From: Zopfochytrium polystomum
Taxonomy: Eukaryota > Chytridiomycota > Chytridiomycetes > Chytridiales > Chytridiaceae
Reading direction: 5' to 3'
Length of the DNA stretch: 64,000 bases
Assembly: GCA_025765615.1 (NCBI GenBank)
Contig: JAIVFJ010000106.1
Coordinates: forward strand, 62,001 to 126,000
Shown here: positions 34,160 to 46,400 of the stretch, in pieces
Layout of the letters: every line of letters starts with the position of its first letter
Numbering within the stretch: the first letter of the stretch is position 1
Made by a program: the position numbers and the translations under genes
The notes under the pieces: generated by a model
Seen by the model: the letters and a program-made list of their open reading frames with translations, nothing else
Databases searched by the model: none
What the model was told of the DNA's origin: nothing

Positions 34160-35192
34160 ATGCACAGATCTTCCTTCGGCGTTGGCCGTTGTCGCACCCG
34201 GCCGACGCAGGCAGCCGTTCAGTCGTACACGTCGCCATTTCTGAATCCCCGACGTATCCCCGTTTACTCAGGCTCAATCGCGGCTCAACCTATTCTTTGT
34301 CGAAGGGATTATCGCGTCCCAATTAACGAGATCAAGAAGGGGCAGATCATCCGTCATAAGGATAAGGTCTTCGCTTTTTTCCGCGCGGGTGGGCGGATAG
34401 TTATTTTTTGAATACGCCCATGCATCTGCGAAACTTAACGCCAAGCTCAAAAGATATGGACGATTTTCGATTTCACAATGCATACTCAAGGGCGAATGGG
34501 TTCTCATTACAAGCTGGAACTGCGGGAGGTCGGGCGTGCGGGGAAAACATTCGAGCGTTTCAACGCAGGCACAGCCGTTGAGGGTAGGAACTGCGTATTT
34601 TGACATAAAATTCTTTTCCAGTATTGCATGAATCGACACTGAGCAAGGTCATGAGAACAGGCGTCGACTTAGACTCAAGATCATGCCAGTTCTTGTACGT
34701 GGACGAGCAGGTCCACTTATTGGACAGAGAGACACAAGACGAGGTCGAAATAGACGTAGACCTGCTAAAGGGTACATCCTCTTATTGTTGGCCAATTTTC
34801 GTCTGTAATCATATTTTGCTTTGCAGATGGCCGAAAGGTTTTACCGTTCCTGAATGACGAATTGGAAATCAAGGTCGAGTGCCTGGACGGAGAGCCAGTT
34901 CGAGTTTCTTTGCCGCTGACTGGGTCCTACAAAGTAACGTATACCGACCCGCCGCCATCCACATCCACAAATGAGTCGAAAGGTATGGCACGCTTTACCT
35001 GCCACTCCGGGACGAAGCTGGCCCTTACTGTCGAATTTCCATTCTTTCCTCCCCTGCCGAGCAGCCACCTCGTTTAAGAATGCAGAGTTGGATACCGGCG
35101 CGACGTTGCAAGTTCCCGAGTTTGTGTTGACCGGGGACGTTGTCGTGGTGGACCTTAATGAGCTGCGGTATAAAGAGCGGAAGCGCAAATGA
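34160..35192 (+). CDS. Mitochondrial elongation factor P
   Basis: EF-P binds ribosomes stalled between the P and E sites and helps form difficult peptide bonds; here probably in mitochondria. Exons 34160-34366, 34454-34583, 34622-34771, 34827-34982 and 35065-35192 give 256 residues in phase. The first ~50 residues are Arg/Ser-rich without acids (MHRSSFGVGRCRTR), a typical mitochondrial presequence. The mature part has the three barrels of EF-P: INEIKKGQIIRHKDK with the tip-loop region near HTQGRMGSHYKLELREV, FLYVDEQVHLLDRETQDEVEI, and a C-terminal OB fold ending ATLQVPEFVLTGDVVVVDL. It is bacterial-type EF-P, not eIF5A, implying organelle ancestry. Confidence 0.85.
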
Positions 35193-35608
35193 GGTTTCAT
35201 GAATGCTTCTGCTTTTGTCTGGGAAGGCCGTTCAAAAAGATACTTGGGCTTGATTATTTTATCACTTCGAAAGCGCTTCAAACAAAATTGAGGATGGCCA
35301 AGGTCCCACGACGAGTACTGTGGTGTTGAGAACGTGTCGCCACACAGTAGCAGTCCCCGTGATCGGGCACTTCTGGACGCCACTGAATCACTTTATCCAA
35401 TGGTCTGACTGCGGCAAGAAGCCTATCTGATCGTTGAATATTGCCACAACACCGCGCGGCGCGAAACGTTTACTGGATCCTCCCTCGGCGGGCCAAACAA
35501 ATATGAAAAACTTTCGAGGGCGAACTGGCAACAGGATGTATGCTCACGTTGCTTGTTTCTGTCTTAAAAATTGTCACAATCTGTGTGGGAAATTGTCGGA
35601 ATGGTCCA
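35193..35608. other. Convergent intergenic region
   Basis: 3' flanks of EF-P (+) and the PLP decarboxylase (-). Nothing recognisable seen. Confidence 0.5.
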
Positions 35609-37220
35609 TTAATCTGTTTGCTTTGTTTCCTGTAACATAACAGCCGACAGCACTTCAGTCACAGCAACGAAGTCCAAATCGCTTTCCATCGTCCCCCCTG
35701 TTGCCTCATATCGCATCCCAGTTCTCCAATTACTGACTGCAAGCCGAACGGCACTTCGCCCGCGCCAAACCGATGCAGTGACGTAGACGCGTCGACTCGC
35801 ATTGATAGCAGCAGTGAGTGCCGCAGCGCTTTGAAAGTGCGTTGGCGCCCTTTCTGAGGCCGCAAACAAGACGATATTCATTGCCACAGAATCCTCACTT
35901 TGGGCGTTTAGCAATTCATAGAACGCCGATTCGTTTATCCATTTTGCCACCCTCCGTGCAAAAGAAATATTTCGCGTAAAAACCTCCTGATAGCCTGATC
36001 GCCCGAGGCTGAGGAGACTTGCATAAACAGGCAGGGCACGAAAACGTCGCGAGTTTTCTATTCCAACCGTTAATGGCGATGGGATGGAAGACTCGCTTCC
36101 TGACGATAGGTATGCAGGTTTCGAGTCACCCAGCGCGGGCGAAAATACTGTTTGAAGCGCCTCCGCTGACCGAGTAAAAAATATTCCACAATCGTACGGT
36201 ACATTAAGCCACTTGTGAGCATCGGTTGTGATGCTATCAGCAAGGCAGAGGTCCTCACTGGACGCCGCAAAAGCGCCAAACGCTAATACATCTACATGAG
36301 CTGTTTGAGCATCAACATCGACGTCTCACCTGCATCGATATGAAGCCATGCACTATATTTGTCGCAAAGGCTTCTAACGGCAGGCAATTGAGGAGTTGAT
36401 TCTCCGGTATTAACCTCTCCGCAGCTTGCGACGACAATGCATCCAACGCGATTGGCCTGCGCATCAATCAATTCCTGCGCCAGCTTGTCCAGATTGAACG
36501 CTGCGCCGCCTTCGTTTGCGGAAACGTTATGGCACCCAGACCTACGACCTATTCCCACAATTGCAGCTGCTTTGCCAATACTTGCGTGGGCATCTGCATG
36601 CAGGATCTTCACGCCTCCAAACAATTGGCGATCGATCGGAGGAAAGCCATCTGCGGCAACACTCCATCCACTCAGGATTTGGGACACGACGGCCTCCCTT
36701 CCAACACAGAGTCCAAGCAAATTTGCGGCTGTTGCGCCTGTTGTGAAGGTGCGACCAAGAAAACGGTCTCTTGGGAGCCTAAGAAGGCCAAGCACAAATG
36801 AAAGGGCTCTTGCTTCAACCATTGTTGCTACTGAGTCTCTCGGCAGATGGACCTGAACGTTCGGATCGTACGAGGAGACCAAGACATCCGCGAGGAATGA
36901 TGCTGGAGTCACCCCACCCGTCACGAAGCCGAAATAGCGAGGGCCGGCTGTACTCCCACGATAATAATAAGATCACAATTCTACCATCAACGACTCTAAC
37001 CTTGCGCGGGGGCCAGCCCTGGGCAGATTGCCTCCAGCAAGTGAGTGGTGACATCATCCAGTGGCATTCCTGTTTCGGGGAGCTGCTCTGGCATCGCGTT
37101 AACAGCAGCTTCAATCGCTGTGGTATCTGCTATCACAGGCAAGTCGCAGATGCGATTGTCTCTGTCAACAACATGATCGTAAAGACGTCGGAACGACTTA
37201 GAAAATGAAGCGTGGTCCAT
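35609..37220 (-). CDS. PLP-dependent group II amino-acid decarboxylase-like enzyme
   Basis: Pyridoxal-phosphate enzyme of the aromatic-L-amino-acid/glutamate decarboxylase family; the substrate is not predictable. Exons 37220-37001, 36947-36330 and 36282-35609 give 503 residues in phase; the second intron is only 47 bases. The order fits the family: an N-terminal region ending YFGFVTGGVTPASFLAD, FTTGATAANLLGL for phosphate binding, CGEVNTGESTPQL, the ring-stacking/Asp region WLHIDAAFGAFA, and the Schiff-base Lys in TTDAHKWLNVPYDCG. A short C-terminal domain ends MLQETKQTD. There is no signal peptide or membrane helix, so it is probably cytosolic. Confidence 0.85.
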
Positions 37221-39185
37221 GGCTGTGGAGGCTAAGCCAGCGGAACGGGTTGCGTGTAGGTAGAGGCAGTTAATACGGTGCAGATGCGTACTATCTCAGA
37301 TGTTCTTCTTTTTGGTCGTCGTTGTTCGGCGCACCTTGTCAATGAGCTTAAGCTTTCCATTCACCATCGGAAAAGGTGTCACCATGCGAGTGAACAAGGA
37401 CGACGGGGTATCGCCAGAGGAACCGGGCGGTGGAGTCCCCTCGTGGGGCCCTCGTTAGGGGGTATTTGCAACTTCCAAAAGTACATTGTATTAGGGGAAA
37501 GAAAGAATTGGGGTTAAAGGCGGTAAATAATAAATATGCGCCCAACACGACCTGCTGCACAATCACACAGCGGGCGGGCAGGAGATAACAGGGCGGCCAA
37601 TGCGTCTCCCAATTTCCAGCAACAGATCAGCGCAAAGAGTAAAGGTCGCTGACCATTGCCAAAAGAATTTGGTGAAAGAACAAAATTATGTTGAGTGCGA
37701 TGTTCTGAATTTATGGGGATCGGAGATTTTTTCGATGGCCTCGAGCGATTGACCGCCGCAGCCTCCTTCTGCGCAGGTGGACCTATCGCACCCGGCATCA
37801 CGGTCTGCCGCTTCTCGCCGGCCGCCTGGCGTTCGCTCTTCACGCTGTCGACGGCCCCCGCGCCTCGGCACCGCCCAGATCGTGCGGATGCGCTGCGCTC
37901 GCAGGCATCGCGACCTTACCACCCGAGCGCCTGGCTCGAGCGGCGGTGGCCGGCCTGCAGACCGAGGCCGAGACGCGGCTGACCCTGATCCTGTTGCCAG
38001 CGCTGCAGAGCGGTGCTGGTGCGGGGCGGAACCGCTTGGGACACTTCCCGCCCGTTCCCTCTCGCTTTGGCAGCAGCAGCGGACATGGTCGGTGTCCTCG
38101 TGCGCAGCGGCCTGTGGATGGGTGCTGTCGAGGACGCGCTGAACTCGGGCCGCTCGTCCGGCATGAGTACCGTGTCAACGCCAATCAACTATTGTCGGTG
38201 CTTCACCTGGGCTTGAGCGGGAACGGAATGGATTGATCGGCTAGAATGGAGGCAAGTGAATGCCGGCGCCGCAACGGCTGCAGCAAGTGGTGCGGGCAGG
38301 ATGTCTTGCATACCACCGCCATTGGGAACAGCTAAGTGGCCAGGCTTTAAGTCTGTTAAAAAAAAAAAAAAGAAGAGATGGTTGGGATTGATATCCCACT
38401 CGACTTTCGGATGGAACGGTTTTCGCTTTTTCGGACATTTCAACTTTTCAACCCCACGTGTAGGCTGAGTTCTCCGTCGACAGCCTTCGAAATTTCGCTC
38501 CAGTTAAGCAAATTGCGCCAACGTCGTCCAATCGGTCCTGCCAAAACTTCTGGAACCCTAGATACATAAGATTTGCTCCTCCACGCAGATTGCGCTCTCG
38601 ATCGGGAGGATGTGCGACATCTGGCCGAGACAACGTTATCAAGCCCCAGCGACCAACGCTCCATGCGCCAGAGGTGCTATCCATGCTACCTTGGTGCTAT
38701 CTAACTTTTGCCTGAACAGCGAGAAGAATCTTTCAGCGGCGTTGGGGGAGCAGAAAAGAGGCCACAACCAGTAAATAGCATGTAATACAAGCGATTGTGG
38801 AGACCTGCCGGGTCGCAGGCAGTGTGCTTAACGACAAAAAAAAACGACAACCCACGGTCGGAGGGGACAACCCTCCCTCCCTGGTCCCGAGCTTTCGGTC
38901 GGAAGACAAAACAAACGGGCATTGGTTCTGTGTTGGCCGGCTGGCTGTTTGGTCGATCTGATTGGGTGGAAGAAGGCCAGGCCCCCCGTTTTGGGAATCG
39001 AGAGACGCCACCGTCCTTGTCGGGGTCGATTGGGTGAGCACATCCACCACCATCACCACCATCACCACCGAAAGCTAATCCGTTCCCGACGACGAGCGAC
39101 CCCCCAAGGCGACTGCCGCTGCTCCGCCAACGCAGGCTGCAGGATTTTGCATTGCCACCGAGCTGGCGTCGAGCAAGTCGCTGCA
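37221..39185. other. Intergenic region with a GC-rich island and short repeats
   Basis: It separates the divergent decarboxylase (-) and Zds-like (+) genes. Bases ~37690-38240 are GC-rich with open frames on both strands; the + strand reads Ala/Leu/Arg-rich protein-like pieces in two frames (around 37900-38060 and 38085-38200), which could be a decayed gene. A 13-base A run lies at ~38359-38371. A CAC/CAT repeat (~39038-39067) would encode a His run if the downstream frame started early. No confident gene. Confidence 0.45.
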
Positions 39186-42100
39186 ATGCATCCAACCGCA
39201 TCCCCGCTGGAAACGAATGAGTTCGGTCCCCAGACGTACCCTCTCCAGCCACACAACAACCCTGCGCCAACCCTTGGGTTACAGCCTCCGCATCCAAGAT
39301 TCTCCGCTTCTCCATCGAGCTTGGCTGGTGACGCTCCGCAAGCTGTCGCCACTAATGCTCTGACCTTCAACACAACATCTACCGCAAACGCATCACCGCG
39401 CCGCAACGGTTCGAGCAGCCCTTCTTCGCCCTATCAAACCGCACCGCCGTTTCCAGATCCCTCACCAAATCACCAGCTGTTACCGCCTCAGTCACCTCAG
39501 ATGCCAATGATGGTGCCGCCATTTTCGACGGGCGCGCAGCGTGTTCCTTTTCTCCCAGGTTTTCCGCCGTTCCCACCGTTTCCACCTCCATCTATGCTAT
39601 ACACAACAGAGCGGCCCATCTCTCCAGTAACGGCACATTATTTTCCGAACAACCCCACTGCGTTTCCTCCACATCCCTTCTTCTTGTTTCCGCCGCCCCT
39701 TCTTCCTCCTCCGCCGATTCGCCCCTCCATTAAAGAGGATACCGAAGCATCTTCGAAGTTGGAGACACAGCCTGCCGAAGATGAAACGTTGGACGAGAAA
39801 ACGGATTACCCACCCACAGATCAGCACAGTCCAACTTATCTACAACGCCCGTCTTCCACCCAGCCCTCCGAACATGAATCTGTCAGTTCGAGCAACTCAG
39901 GCAGTTTTTGGCCGGCTTTTGGGTTCAAGTCTCGCTCCTCCGACACGGAAAGCATTTTCCAGAAGGGGTTCAGACGTGTTTCCTCCATCTTGAAACGGCG
40001 ACGAGGCACAGCAAGCCCCGCTCCGTCTCTGCGAGCTTCTGCTTCTTATCCCTCTCTCTCAGGTGCAACCGAATCGCAGGAAGGCACGAAACCTAACGGG
40101 TTTACACGTGAGACTAAATATCTGATTTACAAATTTTTCTCAATCATGGTTCCAGTTCTTCCCGAGGTTTCTACTTCAAACGACGCTTCTCTTACGGAAT
40201 TGTTGGCAGAGTATCTTCCTTCTGCCACAAACTTGGAGGCACCTTCTCTTGGAGACTCTCATATTAATGACGTCGCTTCGATCCATTCTCCTCCTATTCA
40301 TTTGGACACCGATGACGCGTGCGTTCCGTTGCCAGAAAGTGAAGCAGTCTACGCCTTTATCGGCAGTGAAGACACAATACCAGTTGGCCGAAACGCGAAT
40401 GATGCCTCCGAACCTTCGTCTCGTCCGTTGGTTTCAACACCCACGAAGCCTTCGCGTCAGTGGCCGGCGAAACGCAGATCACATCCAGTTGTTATCACCT
40501 CAAGCAGGGACTCCGTTCGCCCAGATCCTTCAGTTTCCGATCCGATTTACCCCACCGCGAGTGACATACAATCTTCTTCGCCTACAATGCCTCGGTCTCT
40601 GTCACGGACTCGACCGACGACGAAACTCTCAATGCGATCTTTGACACTTCCCCGCTCCTTTCAGCTGTCCACTACATCGTCTAACTCTAACAGCAAGCGC
40701 TCCAACGATACACCAACAACCTCACCAACTCGCACGGCCTCTGGAGCTTCGCTCACTGCTGATGAATCCGCCGTGTCCCAAACCCACAACCAAACTACAT
40801 CCAGTCTCCCACGACAACTTGGCCGAGGGAACGCTACTACTTTGCGAACCGCAAAAGTAACCAACCGCTTTAAACTGGCCTCACCAACCCCGACGATTCC
40901 TCGATCATGGGTTCCAGCACTTGACGGGCTGGTGGATGAGCCTCACCCGTCCGCGCTATCATTGGGCCGTGGACTCGATGCGGATCTGAAGGACGGCTCC
41001 ACTCCAAGTCTAAGTCGTTCTAGAGGCCGCCGTCACAGCGGCTTTCTTCAGTCGTCCCCTTCGGGACTGCGGATCACGACGGATGCAGCGTCTCTTGCAT
41101 TTCTGAACGACAACACCGCCCAAACAGCCACGACCATTGTGTCGCCCGCCATTGCTTTGCTTCGGAGGAAAAGTTCGCGTCGTTCCAATACCTCTTTGTC
41201 ATCTGTTCATACTGCTTCAACCGAAAATAATGCTGAATCAACTCGTGATGGTCCGCTGGAGGTGGGAGAAGCATCGATGGCAGAGAACCTGAACACCGAT
41301 CGTCTTGAAGATGGTGCCCCACGCAAGCGCCGGAGCGGTCTCAGCGAGAGCTTTGTCGCGTCCGAAATTGAGTCGCCGTCCGAGTCTGCGCCTTCAGAAC
41401 TGAACAAAAACTCACAAGAGCTTATTGAATCTGAAGGCACTGTCCCACCAGATGATGTCGACTCATCACTGCCTTTTATTTATCAATCCGTCGAATCGAC
41501 AACCGCTTTATCTTTGAGTACTTGGGATGATGACTCCAATTCAGATGTGGGCTCTTCTATCGGATCGGCATCTGCCGACGACTGGGAGAGCTCCTCAGAT
41601 ACTTCGGATTGGCTCCCATCTCCTATTTTTGACGGTAATCAGGAGACTGACCTAGGCACCTCGTTTCGCTCCATGGAAGAATCAGCGGAGGAATCGCCCG
41701 AAATTCCGCAATCTGGCTTGGAGCTGCATTCAAACAGCGCAACTCCCCCGGACGCTCCTGTCGAGCTTCAGCGCACGTCGAGCCACCCGTTTTACTTTAT
41801 ACCACCTCCCTGGGCCTCTGGATTCCCTATTTCCGCTCCACCGCGTCCCGTTCCTCCTTCAACCTCACCGACCTCAGCACCGCCGTTTTGGCCGCCTCAT
41901 TCTTTCCTTGCTTTTCCCGTTCCGATTCGACCTTCAACTGGTCCTGTTCCATTTTCGATAGTTCCACAACAGGAGGCGACCTCGGCTCAAAGTATTCAGT
42001 CCATTGAAAAGCCACTGGACCCGGAAGCAATTGAAGTCCAGTCCATGAACAACTTGGACATCTCAGGCTTAGACGTTGTGGAGGAAGATGAAACGAGACG

Positions 42101-43385
42101 AGGTCCCGAAAGACTTGCTCGCAGAGCATTAACGGCCATTCTATCCATACCTGAAAAGCTGAGGCGAAGGCATTCTACGAAGGACACCACGCAGGATGAA
42201 GAAGGGGGCGAAGAAAGCAGTAGTCTCGGCTCGAAGAGAAACTTTGCTTGGCGCTTGTCAAGTCGCAGCGGGAGCAGCACAAGCAGCAGGCATTCTCTGG
42301 GGCTTTCTTTGGATGCTGAGTTGCCGCATGGTGAACCGATTCCATTAGAGCGGGAGAGCCCAGCAAGAATGAGCGCTCGGGCAAAGAGGCCGTCTATCTC
42401 AAGTATAGGTAGTAGCAAGAGCCACCGCTGGAGTCGAACATCTATTGGATCGATGCTCTCACAAGTGTGGCAAAAGGGCAGTTCGGGGGGTGAGAGTTTG
42501 AGCGAAGAACACGCACCCACTGGGATTGGCCACGGAAGCGAGCTGGACCAATTTCTATTTCATTTTGAAGACGGCCCTGTCGACGGATCTTCTCCCCCAC
42601 CTTTGTCCCTGCTGACGGCGCCATCTCCCACGGATCCTTCCACGTCTCCCTCGCCATCTGGTGGGGATGGTATTGCGATACAGAGCGCAACTCAAACTGG
42701 AATCTCGAACATAGCCGTCAAGAGGCGGAGTGGTGGTGCTGCTCACCTGTTTGGTGATGATGATGACGAACTCTATGTTGGTGCGGATGCTTACAAAGCC
42801 CGGACTCAAGCTGGTGTCGATGGAAAGCGGAAGGAAAACAAATCGACTGCACCTTCTTCACCATTTGCTGCATTACCAACCACGGGCTCCAGCCAGTCCA
42901 TCACAATGACATCAGTAATCCAAGCCTATCTCGCTTCCCCATCGCCGTCTCACAATTTCACCAACGGAATGATCCCCCCTACCACAACTTCTTCGTATGG
43001 ACCAAGTCCACTCTCCCGAACACTTTCCCGAGCCGAGTCTGGATTGGAATCTACTTCATCACTAATGGAGGCGATTAGACGAGGCTCACGATTTCCTCTC
43101 CAGCTGGAGCGCATTGTTTATCGTATATCGCACGCAAAACTGACGCAGCCGGGCCGCGAGCTTGCGCAGCAGGTGGCCATTTCAAATCTGATGCTGTACA
43201 TTTTGTCAGTTCATGCCGACGTAACTTTGGACAGAAAAGATGGGGGTCGGAGGCGGAGAAGGAAAGGTATTGGGGGAAAGAGGAGGAGAAAGAAGAAAAA
43301 GGATAGGCTCCAAGAAGAAAGGGCGAAGGAAGCTGAGACTGGAGGATTGGTGGACGCCTTTGACTCAACAGCCGCTATATTGTGA
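39186..43385 (+). CDS. Zds1-like protein (PP2A-Cdc55 regulator)
   Basis: A very long Ser/Pro/Thr-rich frame, 1399 residues from the Met at 39186. The frame is open further upstream (Met at 38922, which would add a His run), but the 39186 Met begins the protein-like composition. The only folded domain visible is near the C-terminus at 43090-43215: LERIVYRISHAKLTQPGREL followed by QQVAISNLMLYIL, matching the Zds C-terminal domain that binds the PP2A B subunit Cdc55 in yeast and controls mitotic exit and polarity. A Lys/Arg cluster follows. Bases 40108-40155 look like a 48-base in-frame intron (GTGAGA...CCAG). The family call rests on that C-terminal block. Confidence 0.72.
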   Translation: MHPTASPLETNEFGPQTYPLQPHNNPAPTLGLQPPHPRFSASPSSLAGDAPQAVATNALTFNTTSTANASPRRNGSSSPSSPYQTAPPFPDPSPNHQLLPPQSPQMPMMVPPFSTGAQRVPFLPGFPPFPPFPPPSMLYTTERPISPVTAHYFPNNPTAFPPHPFFLFPPPLLPPPPIRPSIKEDTEASSKLETQPAEDETLDEKTDYPPTDQHSPTYLQRPSSTQPSEHESVSSSNSGSFWPAFGFKSRSSDTESIFQKGFRRVSSILKRRRGTASPAPSLRASASYPSLSGATESQEGTKPNGFTRETKYLIYKFFSIMVPVLPEVSTSNDASLTELLAEYLPSATNLEAPSLGDSHINDVASIHSPPIHLDTDDACVPLPESEAVYAFIGSEDTIPVGRNANDASEPSSRPLVSTPTKPSRQWPAKRRSHPVVITSSRDSVRPDPSVSDPIYPTASDIQSSSPTMPRSLSRTRPTTKLSMRSLTLPRSFQLSTTSSNSNSKRSNDTPTTSPTRTASGASLTADESAVSQTHNQTTSSLPRQLGRGNATTLRTAKVTNRFKLASPTPTIPRSWVPALDGLVDEPHPSALSLGRGLDADLKDGSTPSLSRSRGRRHSGFLQSSPSGLRITTDAASLAFLNDNTAQTATTIVSPAIALLRRKSSRRSNTSLSSVHTASTENNAESTRDGPLEVGEASMAENLNTDRLEDGAPRKRRSGLSESFVASEIESPSESAPSELNKNSQELIESEGTVPPDDVDSSLPFIYQSVESTTALSLSTWDDDSNSDVGSSIGSASADDWESSSDTSDWLPSPIFDGNQETDLGTSFRSMEESAEESPEIPQSGLELHSNSATPPDAPVELQRTSSHPFYFIPPPWASGFPISAPPRPVPPSTSPTSAPPFWPPHSFLAFPVPIRPSTGPVPFSIVPQQEATSAQSIQSIEKPLDPEAIEVQSMNNLDISGLDVVEEDETRRGPERLARRALTAILSIPEKLRRRHSTKDTTQDEEGGEESSSLGSKRNFAWRLSSRSGSSTSSRHSLGLSLDAELPHGEPIPLERESPARMSARAKRPSISSIGSSKSHRWSRTSIGSMLSQVWQKGSSGGESLSEEHAPTGIGHGSELDQFLFHFEDGPVDGSSPPPLSLLTAPSPTDPSTSPSPSGGDGIAIQSATQTGISNIAVKRRSGGAAHLFGDDDDELYVGADAYKARTQAGVDGKRKENKSTAPSSPFAALPTTGSSQSITMTSVIQAYLASPSPSHNFTNGMIPPTTTSSYGPSPLSRTLSRAESGLESTSSLMEAIRRGSRFPLQLERIVYRISHAKLTQPGRELAQQVAISNLMLYILSVHADVTLDRKDGGRRRRRKGIGGKRRRKKKKDRLQEERAKEAETGGLVDAFDSTAAIL

Positions 43386-43464
43386 CGTCGCATTTAAGCC
43401 TGTGTTAGATTTTTTTTTTTTGTGTTTATTTGTTGAAAGAAAAATTGAAACTCCGATACTTCTA

Positions 43465-46400
43465 ATGGAAAACGTAAGGCCCGTCAAGCGCAGTGTGGCC
43501 GCAGATGGAGAGCACAGCCAAAACGACAACAGGCTTTCCCGCAAAGACTTTCGATGGAAGCTAATGGACACCCTCCGAAACAGCGGGATGGAGGATCGCC
43601 TCAAGGTGACCGAGTCCAATGTGTCCAGTTAGCAACACTAACCAGGATCTGTGCCTAGACTCAACTACGGTCGTACATTGTAGCGGAGTTGCGAAAAAAT
43701 AACGATCCGCGCGGTGTCATATTTCGGCCTGGTCCAGCTGGGCCGACTTCGTCCCTTGTCGAGCGTGCAGTTGACAGTTTGATCGTGGACTATCTAAAAG
43801 CTCGCGGCAACGAGTTTACTCTTTCCGTGTTTTTGCCTGAATGTGGAATGAATCAAGGAGCTCAGGCATGATTCGCACTTTGCTTAAGTGCAACTTCGTC
43901 AGCTGATGACTTTCTGCGAAACTACTCTGTACTTGTTCATATTTGGAACATAACAAAGGTCCTGTCGCAAGAGGACGTTCTGAGGGTGCTGCATCTGGAT
44001 CGAGCAGACACAATGGCGCTGCGGCTGGTACGGGCGTATGTTTATTCGACAATTGACAAATTTGGTGGGGCAGAGAGAGATAATATCAACAACAGACGGT
44101 TGGTTTCGACCTGGCTTAGCGCGAAGCACCCAAAACTTAATTAATTTAGGTGCCACTATCGTCAAGCTGCTCCACGCTATATCGCAGCTGAGATCCACGG
44201 ATATCATGGATCGAGAAATTCAAACCGAGTGCGACCCAGATGATCTCGTTGGTTGAAATCTGTGTTCCTTTCCCCAAATTGATGAAGTGTTTAATACCGG
44301 TTCTTTTTGTACCACAAAAGAACTGCAAATCCGCCGCGTGGATAAAGGCCTGGGGAAATTGGGCGCTTCAAAGCAAGTTTTGGCATCTGTTGTCGAGGAA
44401 AGGTTGACGAGGTACAAGAACGAATTGGAATTACGGCTACAAAACGAGATGGATGAGCAAGTGAGGCGTCTATCTCGCACTGGCACTCGAGTAACACTCA
44501 CCTAGCTTTGCAAATTCAAAGAGATCGAAATTGCCCAATTGAGGGTTGAAGAGAGGCAGAAGTACTCAGCGGAAATCGCACACCTCAAAGCGGACCACGA
44601 GCTCCGCCTCGTCGAACAGCGCCAACGCCGCGTCGAGGAGGAAGAAGAAGCTCGCCGACGACTGGAGGACCGCGAGCGCGAGCTTGAGAAGAGCAACATG
44701 GAGCTTCGCCAAAAACTGCTCGAGGCCAGCAACCGCTCCGTCCTCGCCGAATCCCAGCTGCGCGCGGAAGCGGAAATCAAGCTGCGCACGGTCGGACTGG
44801 AGCGGGAATCACTCGAACGAAGGCTGGAGGAAGCTTTGACGCAAGTTCGAGAGTTGACCGGTTTCAGAGACACGTACGCAACGCGGATGCAGGAGGCGAT
44901 CGCCCAATACAAGATCGATCTGAACCGCGAACACGCCGAGGTTTTATCCAATGCAGAGGTTGAAAAGGCTCGAGTGCAAGGTTGGTGTTTGAATTACTTC
45001 GAATCTTTCATATCTGACCGCGTTAATTTTGGCGAAAGCTGAACGAGCGGTTTTGGAGGAAAAGGCGCGAGCCGTGGAGCGGATGATGATGCAAGTTAAA
45101 GAATCGCATGACGAGATGGATAGCCTGCGGAACGGCTTAAAGCAGTCCAAGGTGGAACTGAGGGCAGTTTTGGCCGAACGCGACGACGCTCTTCATCAAA
45201 TCAAAGAATTAAAGCTGCAGGTGATAATGGCCCATGAATCTGCTTTTTGCTTAATCCTTGAAGGTAAACACGCAATCGTCGACAAGCGCCCTTGAATTTG
45301 AGCTTCAAAGCCTTAAAATGTTTGTTTTTTTTGTTGATATCATGATACGCGCTTTGGCTCACTTCCATTTCCAGGCAACTTATGCAAGCGGAAAAAACAA
45401 CCGAAAAATGGCAAACGGGTGAGATCCAACCTTTTCGTCACTCGCTGATACACAACTGAGGCGATTTCAGAGCACCAAAATCTTTTGAGGGACATGATGC
45501 AACCAAGAAATGACCATGAGAAAGAAATTGCGAAACTGCGAAAGTCGGAGGCCAAGTGGCAGCGAGAATGCCAAGAACTGGTCACAAAGCTTGATGTCGA
45601 GGTCAGATTTCCACGCGTGTGCGAGGTCCTTCTCACGGACAGCAACAGATTTCCCGAGGCGAAGAACTGGAGCGAAAATATGAAGACGAAATGCTGACAA
45701 ACAAGGAGTTGAAGCGGGAAATTTCAGAACTGAGACTTGCTTTGCACCGCCTTCGTAGGTTTTTGCTGCAGTCATTGACATTCTCCCTTTGCTAAATTAT
45801 CCACAGAAGTGAAGAAAGATGGAGCGAGCATAGCCGATTTCGACCGTGCAATGCCCTGGTGAGTGACTTGAATATTGCCTTATCATCAACTCGTTTGCTT
45901 ATCCACCCCAGGCCGTTTCAAAATGGCCAGCCAGCAAGCCCATTTCGAAAACAGCCAATCCCAGATCCTTTACTGTTCACCCAGTCACCCGTCCCGGTGA
46001 AAATATTGGATCCCACCGATAGTCGCTCGTTTTGGCCCCAAAATCGATCACATAATCACACCCCGACGAACGTCAGCCCTCTCCGGCGTGGAGCTGGCAT
46101 GACTGATTCCTCTAAATCTGCTTTTGAGCCCATTGCCTCTCGGGCTCGACACTCTGGTGGTCATGGATTTGGTGATGCATGGGATGACGGCTTTGCTGCT
46201 ACCAGCGGGATCCCAGCCTTGCTATTGCAGTCACACAGAGAAAGTCATCCAGCAGTGTCCAATGCTCAGACGGCTGCAAATTCCTCTGTACTTCCCCCCG
46301 TGGAGATGGGTGGAGCGTTTTTAGACGAAACTCTGAAGTCCTTGACGATACCGTCGAATGCTGAAAGCGCGCGATCGTCGTACCGCAACTCTCCCATAAT

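Noticed and set aside
38922..39185. Earlier start of the Zds-like frame giving a His-rich leader
   Set aside because: The His run comes from a CAC/CAT simple repeat and the composition before 39186 is not like the rest; considered 5' leader.
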